The notes under the pieces: model-generated
The model's input: only the letters and a program-made list of their open reading frames with translations
What the model was told of the DNA's origin: nothing
Database searches by the model: none
Made by a program: the position numbers and the translations under genes
In this document: positions 56,642 to 64,000 of the stretch, one piece after another
How positions within the stretch are numbered: position 1 is the first letter of the stretch
Layout of the letters: the number at the start of each line of letters is the position of its first letter
Assembly: GCA_943788835.1 (NCBI GenBank)
Contig: CALSRU010000005.1
Location: forward strand, 301,001-365,000
From: an uncultured Pseudomonadales bacterium
GTDB taxonomy: Bacteria > Pseudomonadota > Gammaproteobacteria > Pseudomonadales > UBA7434
Length of the DNA: 64,000 bases
Reading direction: 5' to 3'

Positions 56642-56723
56642 GCGAGGCGCAGCGATTGTTTTAGCCTTGCCTGTGTTAGTCAGCCTGGCCATGAATACTT
56701 TGCTTAGGTGATTGAGTTAATCA

Positions 56724-57458
56724 ATGAATTACAAGTTGAATCTCACTGCCCATAAAGCACCACGCTTTTATCAGCGCCCCATCTTTTTACTGGTTGGCGT
56801 ACTGGTTTTGGTGCTCGCTACCTATTACGGGGGGCGTTTGAGTGGATTGGGCGCAGCAGCCCAGTTGCGTGAGAGCAATAAAGATTTGGCCCGACTGGTC
56901 AATCAAACAACGATTGAGTTGCGGGAGCGCAAGGCTGCATTGGTGCGTGTCAAAAAAGGTGCCGAGGTTGATCGACTTGCTGCGGAGGCGGTTCGAGGCG
57001 ATTTGCTAGTCCTTCGTCAAGAGGCTGCTGACCTTCAGCGTGATGTTGATTTTTTTAGGGGTTTAATGGCGCCTGATGAGCTTCAGCGCGGGCTGCGGTT
57101 GCACAGTTTTGATCTTGATCTCGATGAGTCATCGGGTCGCTATACCTATAAAGCCGTTATTACTAATGCGGGTGGCAAGGGCAACGTTGTTAAGGGGGAG
57201 CTCATGCTAAAGCTAGTGGCGACCTCTGGCGGCACGAATAAAGAGTTTTTATTCAATGAGCTGCCCGAGTTTCTGGGTAGTATGCCGGAAAAGCTACGTT
57301 TTCGATTTTTCCAGAATATCCAGGGCTCATTTAAATTGCCTGCCGATTTTGAGCCTGTTAGCATCGGCGTATCAGCTAATGTGAAGGACAGCGGCGGCGA
57401 ATATTTTAGAGCGTCTTATCGTTGGGGCAATTTGATACAAACTGATTCGGGGAGATAA
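56724..57458 (+). CDS. DUF6776-like membrane protein with coiled coil
   Basis: A 244-residue protein with one membrane helix (about residues 20-37, PIFLLVGVLVLVLATYYGG). A coiled coil follows (about 45-115, heptad-rich in Leu, Arg and Glu), then a beta-rich C-terminal domain (LRLHSFDLDLDES to the end). It corresponds by position to P. aeruginosa PA0663. The function is unknown. It lies five bases upstream of the bactofilin gene, so a shared envelope or scaffold role is plausible. Confidence 0.82.
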   Translation: MNYKLNLTAHKAPRFYQRPIFLLVGVLVLVLATYYGGRLSGLGAAAQLRESNKDLARLVNQTTIELRERKAALVRVKKGAEVDRLAAEAVRGDLLVLRQEAADLQRDVDFFRGLMAPDELQRGLRLHSFDLDLDESSGRYTYKAVITNAGGKGNVVKGELMLKLVATSGGTNKEFLFNELPEFLGSMPEKLRFRFFQNIQGSFKLPADFEPVSIGVSANVKDSGGEYFRASYRWGNLIQTDSGR

Positions 57459-57463
57459 ACGTT

Positions 57464-58030
57464 ATGTTTGGTGGCAATAAAAAAATGGCCAGTACAGGCG
57501 GTGCGCAAACCACCTTGATTGCTAAGGGAACCGAGGTGGTCGGTGAAATTAACTTCTCGGGGAGCTTGTATATTGAGGGTCTTGTAAGGGGTAATTTGGT
57601 GGCCAGTGATGCGGGCTCTAGCGCGCAAGTCATTATTCAAGCCGGCGGTGAAGTGGTGGGTGACATTGTTGCTCCAACCATTGTGGTTAACAGCAAAATT
57701 GCCGGCAATATCTATTCGAGTGAGCGGGTTGAATTAGCCGCAGGTGCTGAAGTTTGTGGCGATGTTCATTATCGCATGATAGAAATGGTCAAGGGCTCTC
57801 AGGTCAACGGGAGTTTGCTCTATTCACCAGAATTGGTGCCTGCTATGGATAGCGCTGAGCCGGCAACAAAGGTCCAAATGGAAAAAAAAGCAGATAAGGC
57901 CCCTGTGGATAAAAAACTTGAGCCCAGCGTCGCCGGTAATACGAATGCGGGCAAAAGCGAAGCTAATGCAGTCGAGCCTGCCACACCAGTTGATGATGGG
58001 GCAGGGAGCACCAGTGCTCGATTGTTTTAG
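57464..58030 (+). CDS. Bactofilin
   Basis: A cytoskeletal beta-helix protein that polymerises on the inner face of the membrane and can recruit cell-wall enzymes. The 188-residue protein has the bactofilin core (about residues 18-120: GTEVVGEINFSGSLYIEG, AQVIIQAGGEVVGDIVA, ERVELAAGAEVCGDV) and a disordered Lys/Pro/Ala tail. An M23 peptidase, a common bactofilin partner, is encoded nearby at 60292-61803. Confidence 0.93.
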   Translation: MFGGNKKMASTGGAQTTLIAKGTEVVGEINFSGSLYIEGLVRGNLVASDAGSSAQVIIQAGGEVVGDIVAPTIVVNSKIAGNIYSSERVELAAGAEVCGDVHYRMIEMVKGSQVNGSLLYSPELVPAMDSAEPATKVQMEKKADKAPVDKKLEPSVAGNTNAGKSEANAVEPATPVDDGAGSTSARLF

Positions 58031-58080
58031 ATGGCTGCGGATACATTCTTAGCGTTTATGGTCCAATAAATGGTTATACT

Positions 58081-58138
58081 TAATAAGCTTCCGTTGCGCA
58101 GCTCCTAAGTTGGGCAGAGCAAAAATGTTAGCTTATTA
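58081..58138. other. 9-bp inverted repeat between bactofilin and erpA genes
   Basis: TAATAAGCT (58081-58089) and AGCTTATTA (58130-58138) are exact reverse complements 40 bases apart, 54 bases upstream of the erpA start. The loop also contains a shorter possible stem. There is no T run. It could be an operator pair, an mRNA leader structure or a weak bactofilin terminator. Confidence 0.5.
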
Positions 58139-58191
58139 GCAGTCCTAGATTATCTGTGTTGAATGATTTAAATTAAGAAGCGAGTTGCTAC

Positions 58192-58533
58192 GTGTCTGAA
58201 ATTAATGCCCCCCTTGTGTTTACCGATCGTGCGGCTGCGAAAGTGCAGCATTTAGTGGACGAAGAAGGTAATCACGAACTCAAGTTGCGGGTCTTTGTGA
58301 CCGGAGGCGGGTGCGCCGGTTTTCAGTACGGATTCACCTTCGATGAGTTGGTAGCCGATGATGATGCCATTATTGAAAATGGCGACGTTAGTTTAGTGGT
58401 CGATTCTATGAGCTATCAGTATTTGGTTGACGGCGTGGTTGATTATGTTGAAGGCTTGGAAGGATCTCGCTTCATCGTGGATAACCCGAACGCTGAGACG
58501 ACCTGTGGCTGCGGTTCGTCTTTTTCTGTGTAA
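58192..58533 (+). CDS. erpA: Iron-sulfur cluster insertion protein ErpA
   Basis: An A-type carrier delivering Fe-S clusters to target enzymes such as IspG. The three ligand cysteines are C41 ([13 protein letters not shown]) and C105/C107 ([11 protein letters not shown]). 113 residues is the usual length. It starts at a GTG (58192). Its position between the bactofilin and anmK genes matches Pseudomonas. Confidence 0.96.
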   Translation: MSEINAPLVFTDRAAAKVQHLVDEEGNHELKLRVFVTGGGCAGFQYGFTFDELVADDDAIIENGDVSLVVDSMSYQYLVDGVVDYVEGLEGSRFIVDNPNAETTCGCGSSFSV

Positions 58534-58739
58534 TATAATAGTTAACGCTCACAGGCTCTCGCTTGTGCGCTCAATCTGAGCCTGGGCCCCCTGCTTTCTC
58601 TCATCTCTCTGTTAATTGTAAATAGTAGGCATTTTGCTGGCTATTCTTGGCCGATACGCTAATTTGATAGCTAAGAAAACCTGCGTTACTAATCAGTGAC
58701 AGCACTGTAATCCACACTTTGATTGAAGGGGTGAGGCCA

Positions 58740-59153
58740 GTGGCGAGAACACATGTATTCGTATGCAAGGACGACGGTAGCTTCAAGCATCTGAGACATC
58801 AAAGTTGGTTGCGCTTGTTAGGTGGCGACCCTTCTTTATTTCAGCATTATGCCTCGGGGCAGCAGTTCTTAGTATTGGAACGCTCCTCGACCCAGACATC
58901 GGGCTCAGCTGAGGCAACCTCTTGTATGGTGAACGTGAGTAGCTGGGAGCTTCCGGCAGCCGTTGGCCCAGCTTTGCAACTCAAAACGCTAAAGCCATTC
59001 CAAGTTAAATCTAGTCAAACTCCGGCAATGATTTTGCAGGGTCGTCAAGGCTGCGCGCTGAACACGGCGGCTGATCACCATATGGCATCTTATATTGATG
59101 AGCTGCTCGCTGAGGGTTTTGCTTCATGTGCAACAGTGGTTCGTGTGGCTTAA
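58740..59153 (+). CDS. Hypothetical protein between erpA and anmK
   Basis: A 137-residue frame starting at a GTG (58740) with GAAGGGGTGAGG just upstream; other non-ATG starts lie at 58719 and 58731, and no ATG is in frame until residue 64. The product is soluble, with the N-terminal segment THVFVCKDDGSFKHLRHQSW and three later cysteines. I recognise no family. It converges on anmK with a four-base overlap. The good ribosome binding site and tight fit between neighbours favour a real gene, but there is no other support. Confidence 0.5.
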   Translation: MARTHVFVCKDDGSFKHLRHQSWLRLLGGDPSLFQHYASGQQFLVLERSSTQTSGSAEATSCMVNVSSWELPAAVGPALQLKTLKPFQVKSSQTPAMILQGRQGCALNTAADHHMASYIDELLAEGFASCATVVRVA

Positions 59154-60295
59154 ACAGTTACCGTATTTTTAGCCGCGTAATATACCCCACCCAATAACGT
59201 GTTGTGTTGCCCGCCCGTAGCAGCACTTACAGCAATAGGTTTTCTCATCAATGTCTGACTTGCCAGCCATGCGAACGCGCAGGCCTCTATCCAGTCTGGG
59301 GCAATATCTAATACGCTGGTGGTGGTCAGTTCGCTAGGTAAGCAGCTTTTGGCCAATTTCTGCATTAAAAAGGTGTTAGATGTGCCGCCTCCGCAACAGT
59401 AAATAATTTCGGGCAGGTGAGGTAATGACTGGCACGCTTTAGCTATCGTAGTGCAAGTCAGCTGCAAAAGAGTGGCTTGTACATCGGCATCTTGAATTGA
59501 TCGTGAGCTTGCTGATTCTTGCTCTATTTGTTGTTTTATCCATGCCAGATTAAATATTTCTCGACCTGTGCTTTTAGGCGCAGGTAAATTGAAGTAAGCG
59601 TGACTTGTTAGGCGGTTTAGTAAGCCTTGATGTATTACGCCCGACTTGGCCCAAGCTCCACAAGCATCATAAGGCCTGTTTTTTTTATGAGCTATCCAGG
59701 CGTCAAGTAAGCTGTTTGCCGGGCCAATATCAAAACCACTGATCAGTTGCTGCTGATGTATGAGTGTTAAGTTGGCAATACCGCCTAAGTTTAAAAAAGC
59801 GCAGGTATTCACTGCTGGTGGTGCTATAGCTAGGTGAAAAGCGGGCGTTAGTGGTGCGCCTTGCCCAGCAGCGGCCATATCGCGGCGCCTAAAGTCTGCC
59901 ACTGTTGTGATGCCAGTTGCTTCGGCAATGGTATTGGGGTCGCCAATTTGGAGGCTAAAACCATGTTCTCCAGCTTTGCTGGGTGGTCGATGTCGAATGG
60001 TTTGCCCATGGCAGCCAATTGCAGTAATAGCCCTGGCAGAAAGATTGTTTTTGTCGAGCAGCGTTTGTGTTGCTGCAGCAAAAAGGCGCCCCATTTCTAT
60101 ATCGAGCTTACCCAGGTGATCGATTTCATTTAAGCCGGGAGTGCATAGCGCTTTGATACGTTGTTTTATAGCACTAGGGATTTCATGACTGTGTGTGTCA
60201 ATTAATATAGGTTTGGCGTTACTCAAATCGACTAGTGCAGCATCGATACCATCGACGCTGGTGCCAGACATCAAGCCTATATAAAGTTTGCTCAT
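59150..60295 (-). CDS. anmK: Anhydro-N-acetylmuramic acid kinase
   Basis: Recycles peptidoglycan by converting anhydroMurNAc to MurNAc-6-phosphate. The N-terminal signature LYIGLMSGTSVDGIDAALVD, the segment IGCHGQTIRHRP and the ATP-binding CGGGTSNTFLM are present. The length of 381 residues is normal. It overlaps the M23 peptidase gene by four bases, so the two cell-wall genes are probably coupled. Confidence 0.96.
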   Translation of the reverse strand: MSKLYIGLMSGTSVDGIDAALVDLSNAKPILIDTHSHEIPSAIKQRIKALCTPGLNEIDHLGKLDIEMGRLFAAATQTLLDKNNLSARAITAIGCHGQTIRHRPPSKAGEHGFSLQIGDPNTIAEATGITTVADFRRRDMAAAGQGAPLTPAFHLAIAPPAVNTCAFLNLGGIANLTLIHQQQLISGFDIGPANSLLDAWIAHKKNRPYDACGAWAKSGVIHQGLLNRLTSHAYFNLPAPKSTGREIFNLAWIKQQIEQESASSRSIQDADVQATLLQLTCTTIAKACQSLPHLPEIIYCCGGGTSNTFLMQKLAKSCLPSELTTTSVLDIAPDWIEACAFAWLASQTLMRKPIAVSAATGGQHNTLLGGVYYAAKNTVTV

Positions 60296-61803
60296 TCGCT
60301 AAGAGAGAGAGAAGCGAGCTCGAACTGGTTGCTAAAGTGCTGCAATATTTCATTAGTGCTTGCCGTTGCTTGAGTGAAAGACGGCATTTCGGCGCCGGCA
60401 AGCTTCTTCGCTTTAGGCAGTTTTTTAATAATGGTACGCGGATTGCGATGCACTCCATTGACTAAGAATTCATAGTGCAGATGCGGGCCTGTACACAAGC
60501 CGGTACAGCCAACCTGGCCAATAATTTGTCCTTGTTTTACGCGCTGGCCGCGATTCACATTACGCTTGTGTAAGTGCAAATATTTAGTGGTGTAGGCTTC
60601 GCCATGCTTCACCACAATGTAGTTGCCGTTCGCCTTAGAGTAGCCAGAAGTGACTACACGACCATCGCCTACCGAGAATATCGGTGTGCCGCGCTTAGCT
60701 GCATAGTCAATGCCGCGATGAGGCTTGACTTGCTTAGTGATCGGGTGAAGACGTTTTAAATTGAAGCTTGAGCTCACTCGGGTGAAATCGAGCGGTGCTC
60801 GTAAAAAGGCTTTACGCATGCTGATGCCTTCTTCGTTGTAATAACCTACATCGCCATTTTCATGTACATAGCGAAATGCGTTATAGGTCATGCCATTGTT
60901 AACATATTGAGCGGCTATAATCGCGCCGTCTTTAAATTTTTTGTCATTTAAATAATGCTCTTCGTAAATGACGGTAAATCGATCTCCAGATCGCACGTCA
61001 AGAACAAAATCCATGACTCCGCCAAAAATATTCGCCATATTCATCGTAGTTGAGGCGGGTAGACCTGCTTTTTCAGCAGCGCGAGATAACGAGTGTTCCA
61101 CAATGCCGCTATGATTAACGCGTTTTATATCGGGCGTGCGAGTAATACGCTCAATGTCGAAGCCGCTTTGCGATGGGGTAAAGTGAATGGTTTCAAGGGG
61201 CGATTTGTCGCGACTTACACGGGCCAGCGTATCTCCTTGAGCAAACTCAAATGCTAGAGATTCGCCAGGAAACATTTTTACCAGCGCCTTGCCTTCATCG
61301 CCACTATTAGTGATTGTAAAGACGTCGTTAGCGCTCAGCCCCACGCTGTCAAAAACCTCGGATAAAGTATCGCCGGGCTTGATCATCCGCACAATGTTGC
61401 GTACTTTTTGAGGTTGCTCGCTTTCTGTTTCTGTTCGGCTCGCCTGGTCGTCATTGCGATTGTCGATAGCGCTGGATGCCCTGCTTAAATTGGAGGTATA
61501 AGCCACCGCTTCGGGGGGGGTGTCGGTAGCAGTCGCGTTGCCCAGAGTGAGTTCGATAACTTTGCGGTCACTACGTTGCTCAGCAGGCAGAGCGCTATTG
61601 ATTGCGGTAGGTGCAGAGCTTGAGGTGAGAGATGTGCCTAAGCCGAATACAATCGAACACATGGCTACGCTCAGCACAATTATCTGTAAGCGAGTGAGCT
61701 TGCCTAGCAGGCGAACGGTTGTAGCCGAAATATTTAATCTGAAGCTAGGCAGTCCAGAATGCGGGGGCTTTTTTTTCGGAGTGGCATGACGCTGATTAGA
61801 CAT
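60292..61803 (-). CDS. M23-family murein endopeptidase (MepM-like)
   Basis: A 503-residue envelope protein cleaving peptidoglycan cross-links. One N-terminal membrane helix (about residues 38-58) acts as an anchor. A LysM/OapA-like domain carries VRMIKPGDTLSEVFDSVGLS, and the LytM catalytic domain has zinc ligands in PHRGIDYAAKRGTPI and GPHLHYEF. It matches P. aeruginosa PA0667 in position. It overlaps anmK and lies divergent from tyrS. It may work with the bactofilin encoded nearby. Confidence 0.93.
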   Translation of the reverse strand: MSNQRHATPKKKPPHSGLPSFRLNISATTVRLLGKLTRLQIIVLSVAMCSIVFGLGTSLTSSSAPTAINSALPAEQRSDRKVIELTLGNATATDTPPEAVAYTSNLSRASSAIDNRNDDQASRTETESEQPQKVRNIVRMIKPGDTLSEVFDSVGLSANDVFTITNSGDEGKALVKMFPGESLAFEFAQGDTLARVSRDKSPLETIHFTPSQSGFDIERITRTPDIKRVNHSGIVEHSLSRAAEKAGLPASTTMNMANIFGGVMDFVLDVRSGDRFTVIYEEHYLNDKKFKDGAIIAAQYVNNGMTYNAFRYVHENGDVGYYNEEGISMRKAFLRAPLDFTRVSSSFNLKRLHPITKQVKPHRGIDYAAKRGTPIFSVGDGRVVTSGYSKANGNYIVVKHGEAYTTKYLHLHKRNVNRGQRVKQGQIIGQVGCTGLCTGPHLHYEFLVNGVHRNPRTIIKKLPKAKKLAGAEMPSFTQATASTNEILQHFSNQFELASLSLSE

Positions 61804-62115
61804 AAATATTGTGTTTGTTGTTAACGCCGCGCGTTGAGTTCAGTGGGTAGTAAAATATTGAACAATTATAACAAATTACACGATATTCGCTTCTAACGCT
61901 CGTAAATTGTGGTTATTTTCGACAAGCTATTTAATCATTTGTCCGGTTTGTGTAAGGTGCCCAATCTTTATGCAGCTCGACAGTGTTTTGAGCGATTTCT
62001 GTCGGTAGGCATCACCCGTCGTTGGGATTGTGTGTGATGCCGACCTAGTCGATTTTTTTGGCCAGCACGAACTTTGGGCCACCCATACAAATTTGTTAGC
62101 CGGAGCTACCACGCA
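61804..62115. other. Divergent region between the M23 peptidase gene and tyrS
   Basis: 312 bases. An inverted repeat, GGCATCAC (62008-62015) and GTGATGCC (62034-62041), lies about 75 bases upstream of the tyrS start and could form a leader hairpin. I see no T-box, as expected outside Gram-positives, and no clear promoter. Confidence 0.4.
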
Positions 62116-63420
62116 ATGCCCGATATGATGTCCGACACCATTTTGAGTGATTTTGAGCGGCGCGAATTAGTGGCGCAAATGACGGCTGAGCAGGATCTGC
62201 GCGAGCATCTGCAAAGCGGTAGCCGCACGGTCTATTCGGGTTTTGATCCTACAGCCGATAGCTTGCATATTGGTAGTCTGGTGCCACTGCTCTCGTTGCG
62301 GCGCTTTCAGTTGGCTGGACACAAGCCGCTGGTGCTGGTCGGAGGCGCCACGGGTTTGATTGGCGATCCGAGTTTTAAGTCAGAAGAGCGCCAGTTAAAT
62401 AGTGCCGATTTGGTGGCAACTTGGGTCGAACGTATAAAGGTACAAACCAGTCGTTTCGTTGATTTTGATTGTGGCGGCTCGGCGGCCGAAGTCGTTAATA
62501 ATCTCGATTGGACTGCAGGCGTCGGGGTGTTGGATTTCTTACGCGATGTTGGCAAGCATTTCGCAGTGAATAGTATGATCCAAAAAGAGTCTGTCAAGCA
62601 GCGTATTGAGCGAGAGGGTGAGGGCATTTCATTCACCGAGTTTAGCTATATGGTTTTGCAAAGCTACGACTTTGCTCAGCTCTATAAAAAGTATGGTTGC
62701 ACGATGCAAATTGGGGGAAGCGATCAGTGGGGGAATATCACGGGCGGTATTGATCTGACTCGGCGAATGCATCAGGCTCAGGTATTTGGCCTAACTCTCC
62801 CCTTAGTGACCAAGTCTGACGGCACTAAATTTGGTAAAACAGAGTCCGGTACGGTTTGGCTCGATGCAGACAAAACGTCTCCTTATGCGTTCTACCAGTT
62901 TTGGATGAATGCCAGCGATGCTGATGTGTATAGATTCCTGCGATATTTTACTTTTTTGAGTGTCGATGAAATTATCGAGATCGAGAGCGCTGATGCCAGT
63001 AGCCAGGGGCGTCGTTCTGCCCAGGGTATTTTAGCCAAGCAAGTTACCGCGCTGGTTCACGGTGAGTCGGGCGTTGAGGCAGCTAGTCGAATCTCAGAAG
63101 CGCTATTTGCTGGTGATTTGGCTGGTCTTTCGCAAGCTGAGCTCGAGCAGTTGGCGCTCGATGGACTGCCATGCACCCAAATTCAGGCCGGCAGCAAGCC
63201 GCTGGTTGAATTATTGGTTGATACGGGCTTGGCCTTAACGCCGCGTGGGGAGGTGACTGTTGGTCAGGCGCGGAAATTTATTCAGAGTAATGCCGTGTCG
63301 GTTAATGGACAAAAAATCAGTGACGATCAGGCCTTGCTAGACCCATCCTCTGCTTACTTTGGCCGTTACCACCTTATTAGGCGCGGTAAGAAGCTCTTTC
63401 ATTTACTGCAATGGCCGTAA
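62116..63420 (+). CDS. tyrS: Tyrosyl-tRNA synthetase
   Basis: A class I synthetase charging tRNA-Tyr. The HIGH-type motif is in DPTADSLHIGSLVPLL, and the KMSKS equivalent is KFGKTESG, as in the TyrS subgroup of E. coli and relatives. The C-terminal S4 RNA-binding domain is complete. I start at the ATG at 62116, which has a GGAG upstream; the frame is open from a TTG at 62074, and two further ATGs lie at 62125 and 62128. In remembered Pseudomonas order it is followed by a 16S rRNA gene. Confidence 0.97.
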   Translation: MPDMMSDTILSDFERRELVAQMTAEQDLREHLQSGSRTVYSGFDPTADSLHIGSLVPLLSLRRFQLAGHKPLVLVGGATGLIGDPSFKSEERQLNSADLVATWVERIKVQTSRFVDFDCGGSAAEVVNNLDWTAGVGVLDFLRDVGKHFAVNSMIQKESVKQRIEREGEGISFTEFSYMVLQSYDFAQLYKKYGCTMQIGGSDQWGNITGGIDLTRRMHQAQVFGLTLPLVTKSDGTKFGKTESGTVWLDADKTSPYAFYQFWMNASDADVYRFLRYFTFLSVDEIIEIESADASSQGRRSAQGILAKQVTALVHGESGVEAASRISEALFAGDLAGLSQAELEQLALDGLPCTQIQAGSKPLVELLVDTGLALTPRGEVTVGQARKFIQSNAVSVNGQKISDDQALLDPSSAYFGRYHLIRRGKKLFHLLQWP

Positions 63421-64000
63421 TCGAGCTACGCTTCACTGATCTTTACTCGATGCCCTTGTCTTTTTGGCTCCCTTCATCGGGGTCGCTTACTGCTCAACCT
63501 TTGCTTGCTGCCCGCTCCACTATGCGTGGCTCCGCTTCGTGCGATCCTGTAGCGTAGTGTTGCCGATGATATAGCTTGCGTTGCTACCTATATAACGGTT
63601 GAGGCGCCGAACTATTATTCTAGCCCTAGCCCTAGCCCTAGCCCTAGCCCTAGCTCTGGTTCAACTAAATCGCTGATGTTTGGACTTGTTTCCTCAAACC
63701 GCGGTGCCCATTAATCTGTACCGATCCACTTCAACTGCCGTTTTCAGGCCGGAGCTGTGATTTCAGTATCTCAGGCCTTGCATCCGCTCAGGCCTCTCAG
63801 GTGACTCAACTCTCTTGCACGCAGATGCCCTTAAACAAATCATTTTTTATACTCTCAGCGCATATCTTTTAGTTTCTTGATCCCAATTAACCGTTTTTTT
63901 AAGGTATTTAAAAAAAGATCGCTCGCTTGAGTTTTTACAATGGGTTCACTTTAGGCTTGTGTTTGCAATCGGTCTTATTGCATCAAAGCACTATATTTAC
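63421..64000 (+). other. Non-coding region downstream of tyrS, to the window edge
   Basis: 580 bases with no gene recognised. It holds the CCCTAG hexamer array at 63620-63655 and short CTCAGGCC direct repeats near 63755-63800. No 16S rRNA start is visible. By synteny this may be the upstream region of an rRNA operon, but I found no convincing rrn promoter in it. Confidence 0.5.
63620..63655. repeat. CTAGCC (CCCTAG) hexamer tandem repeat
   Basis: Five perfect CTAGCC units run from 63620 to 63649, followed by one imperfect unit, CTAGCT. It is a short microsatellite in the non-coding region after tyrS. The motif resembles a telomere-type repeat only by chance of composition. Confidence 0.9.

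Noticed and set aside
1..64000. CRISPR arrays, prophage, insertion sequences, toxin-antitoxin or defence islands
   Set aside because: No regularly spaced repeats, transposase, integrase, phage structural or restriction gene was recognised anywhere in the window.

Overview
This window is a gene-dense chromosomal segment of a gammaproteobacterium. From remembered Pseudomonas aeruginosa gene order, two blocks match closely. One is prmC-prfA-hemA / TPR lipoprotein-lolB-ispE-tRNA-Gln-prs-rplY-pth-ychF-tRNA-Met. The other is hemJ / argC-DUF6776-bactofilin-erpA / anmK-M23 peptidase-tyrS. Other housekeeping neighbourhoods (holA-lptE-leuS, xseB-ispA-dxs next to ribA, rhlB/cysZ) point the same way. A sodium-type PomAB motor pair, a TonB receptor and a TPP-controlled uptake operon suggest a free-living aquatic, probably marine, member of the Pseudomonadales/Cellvibrionales. 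The species cannot be named from this sequence. I see no prophage, insertion sequence, CRISPR array or rRNA gene.

Layout. 1-5.6 kb: the 3' part of sucD, a small DUF5062-like protein, a lone cytochrome P450, a TVP38/TMEM64 membrane protein, and an arsR-arsC-acr3 arsenic operon. 5.9-17 kb: the conserved core block, with two tRNAs. 17-20.3 kb: a receiver-like protein and a large PAS sensor that looks like a catalytically dead histidine kinase. 20.8-31.3 kb: rhlB, cysZ, an esterase, hemL, holA, lptE, leuS and an ElyC/YdcF protein. 31.5-38 kb: a TraF-like outer membrane protein, an orphan carboxyltransferase, a PilZ protein, a hexose-6-phosphate mutarotase and an alkaline phosphatase.

38-43.6 kb holds a thiamine-salvage module. 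A promoter and a TPP riboswitch precede a TonB-dependent receptor, a YkoF/MTH1187-like small binding protein, a PnuT/PnuC-type inner membrane transporter and a thiamine-kinase-like phosphotransferase. A MoeB/ThiF-rhodanese protein and the alkaline phosphatase lie downstream on the same strand. 43.7-48.7 kb: yceI, ribA, dxs, ispA, xseB. 49-51.1 kb: pomA-pomB, preceded by a sigma-28-like promoter. 51.1-55.3 kb: a glutamine amidotransferase, Smr, NYN and START proteins, an unusual duplicated winged-helix/possible nuclease protein, and hemJ. 55.5-63.4 kb: the second conserved block. The final 580 bases are non-coding and carry a CCCTAG hexamer repeat; an rRNA operon may lie just beyond the window.

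The points most worth following up are the pseudokinase with its degenerate receiver, the riboswitch-controlled thiamine uptake operon that includes a YkoF-like protein, the duplicated winged-helix/PD-(D/E)XK-like protein, the sigma-28-like promoter of pomAB, and several intergenic tandem repeats and hairpins.
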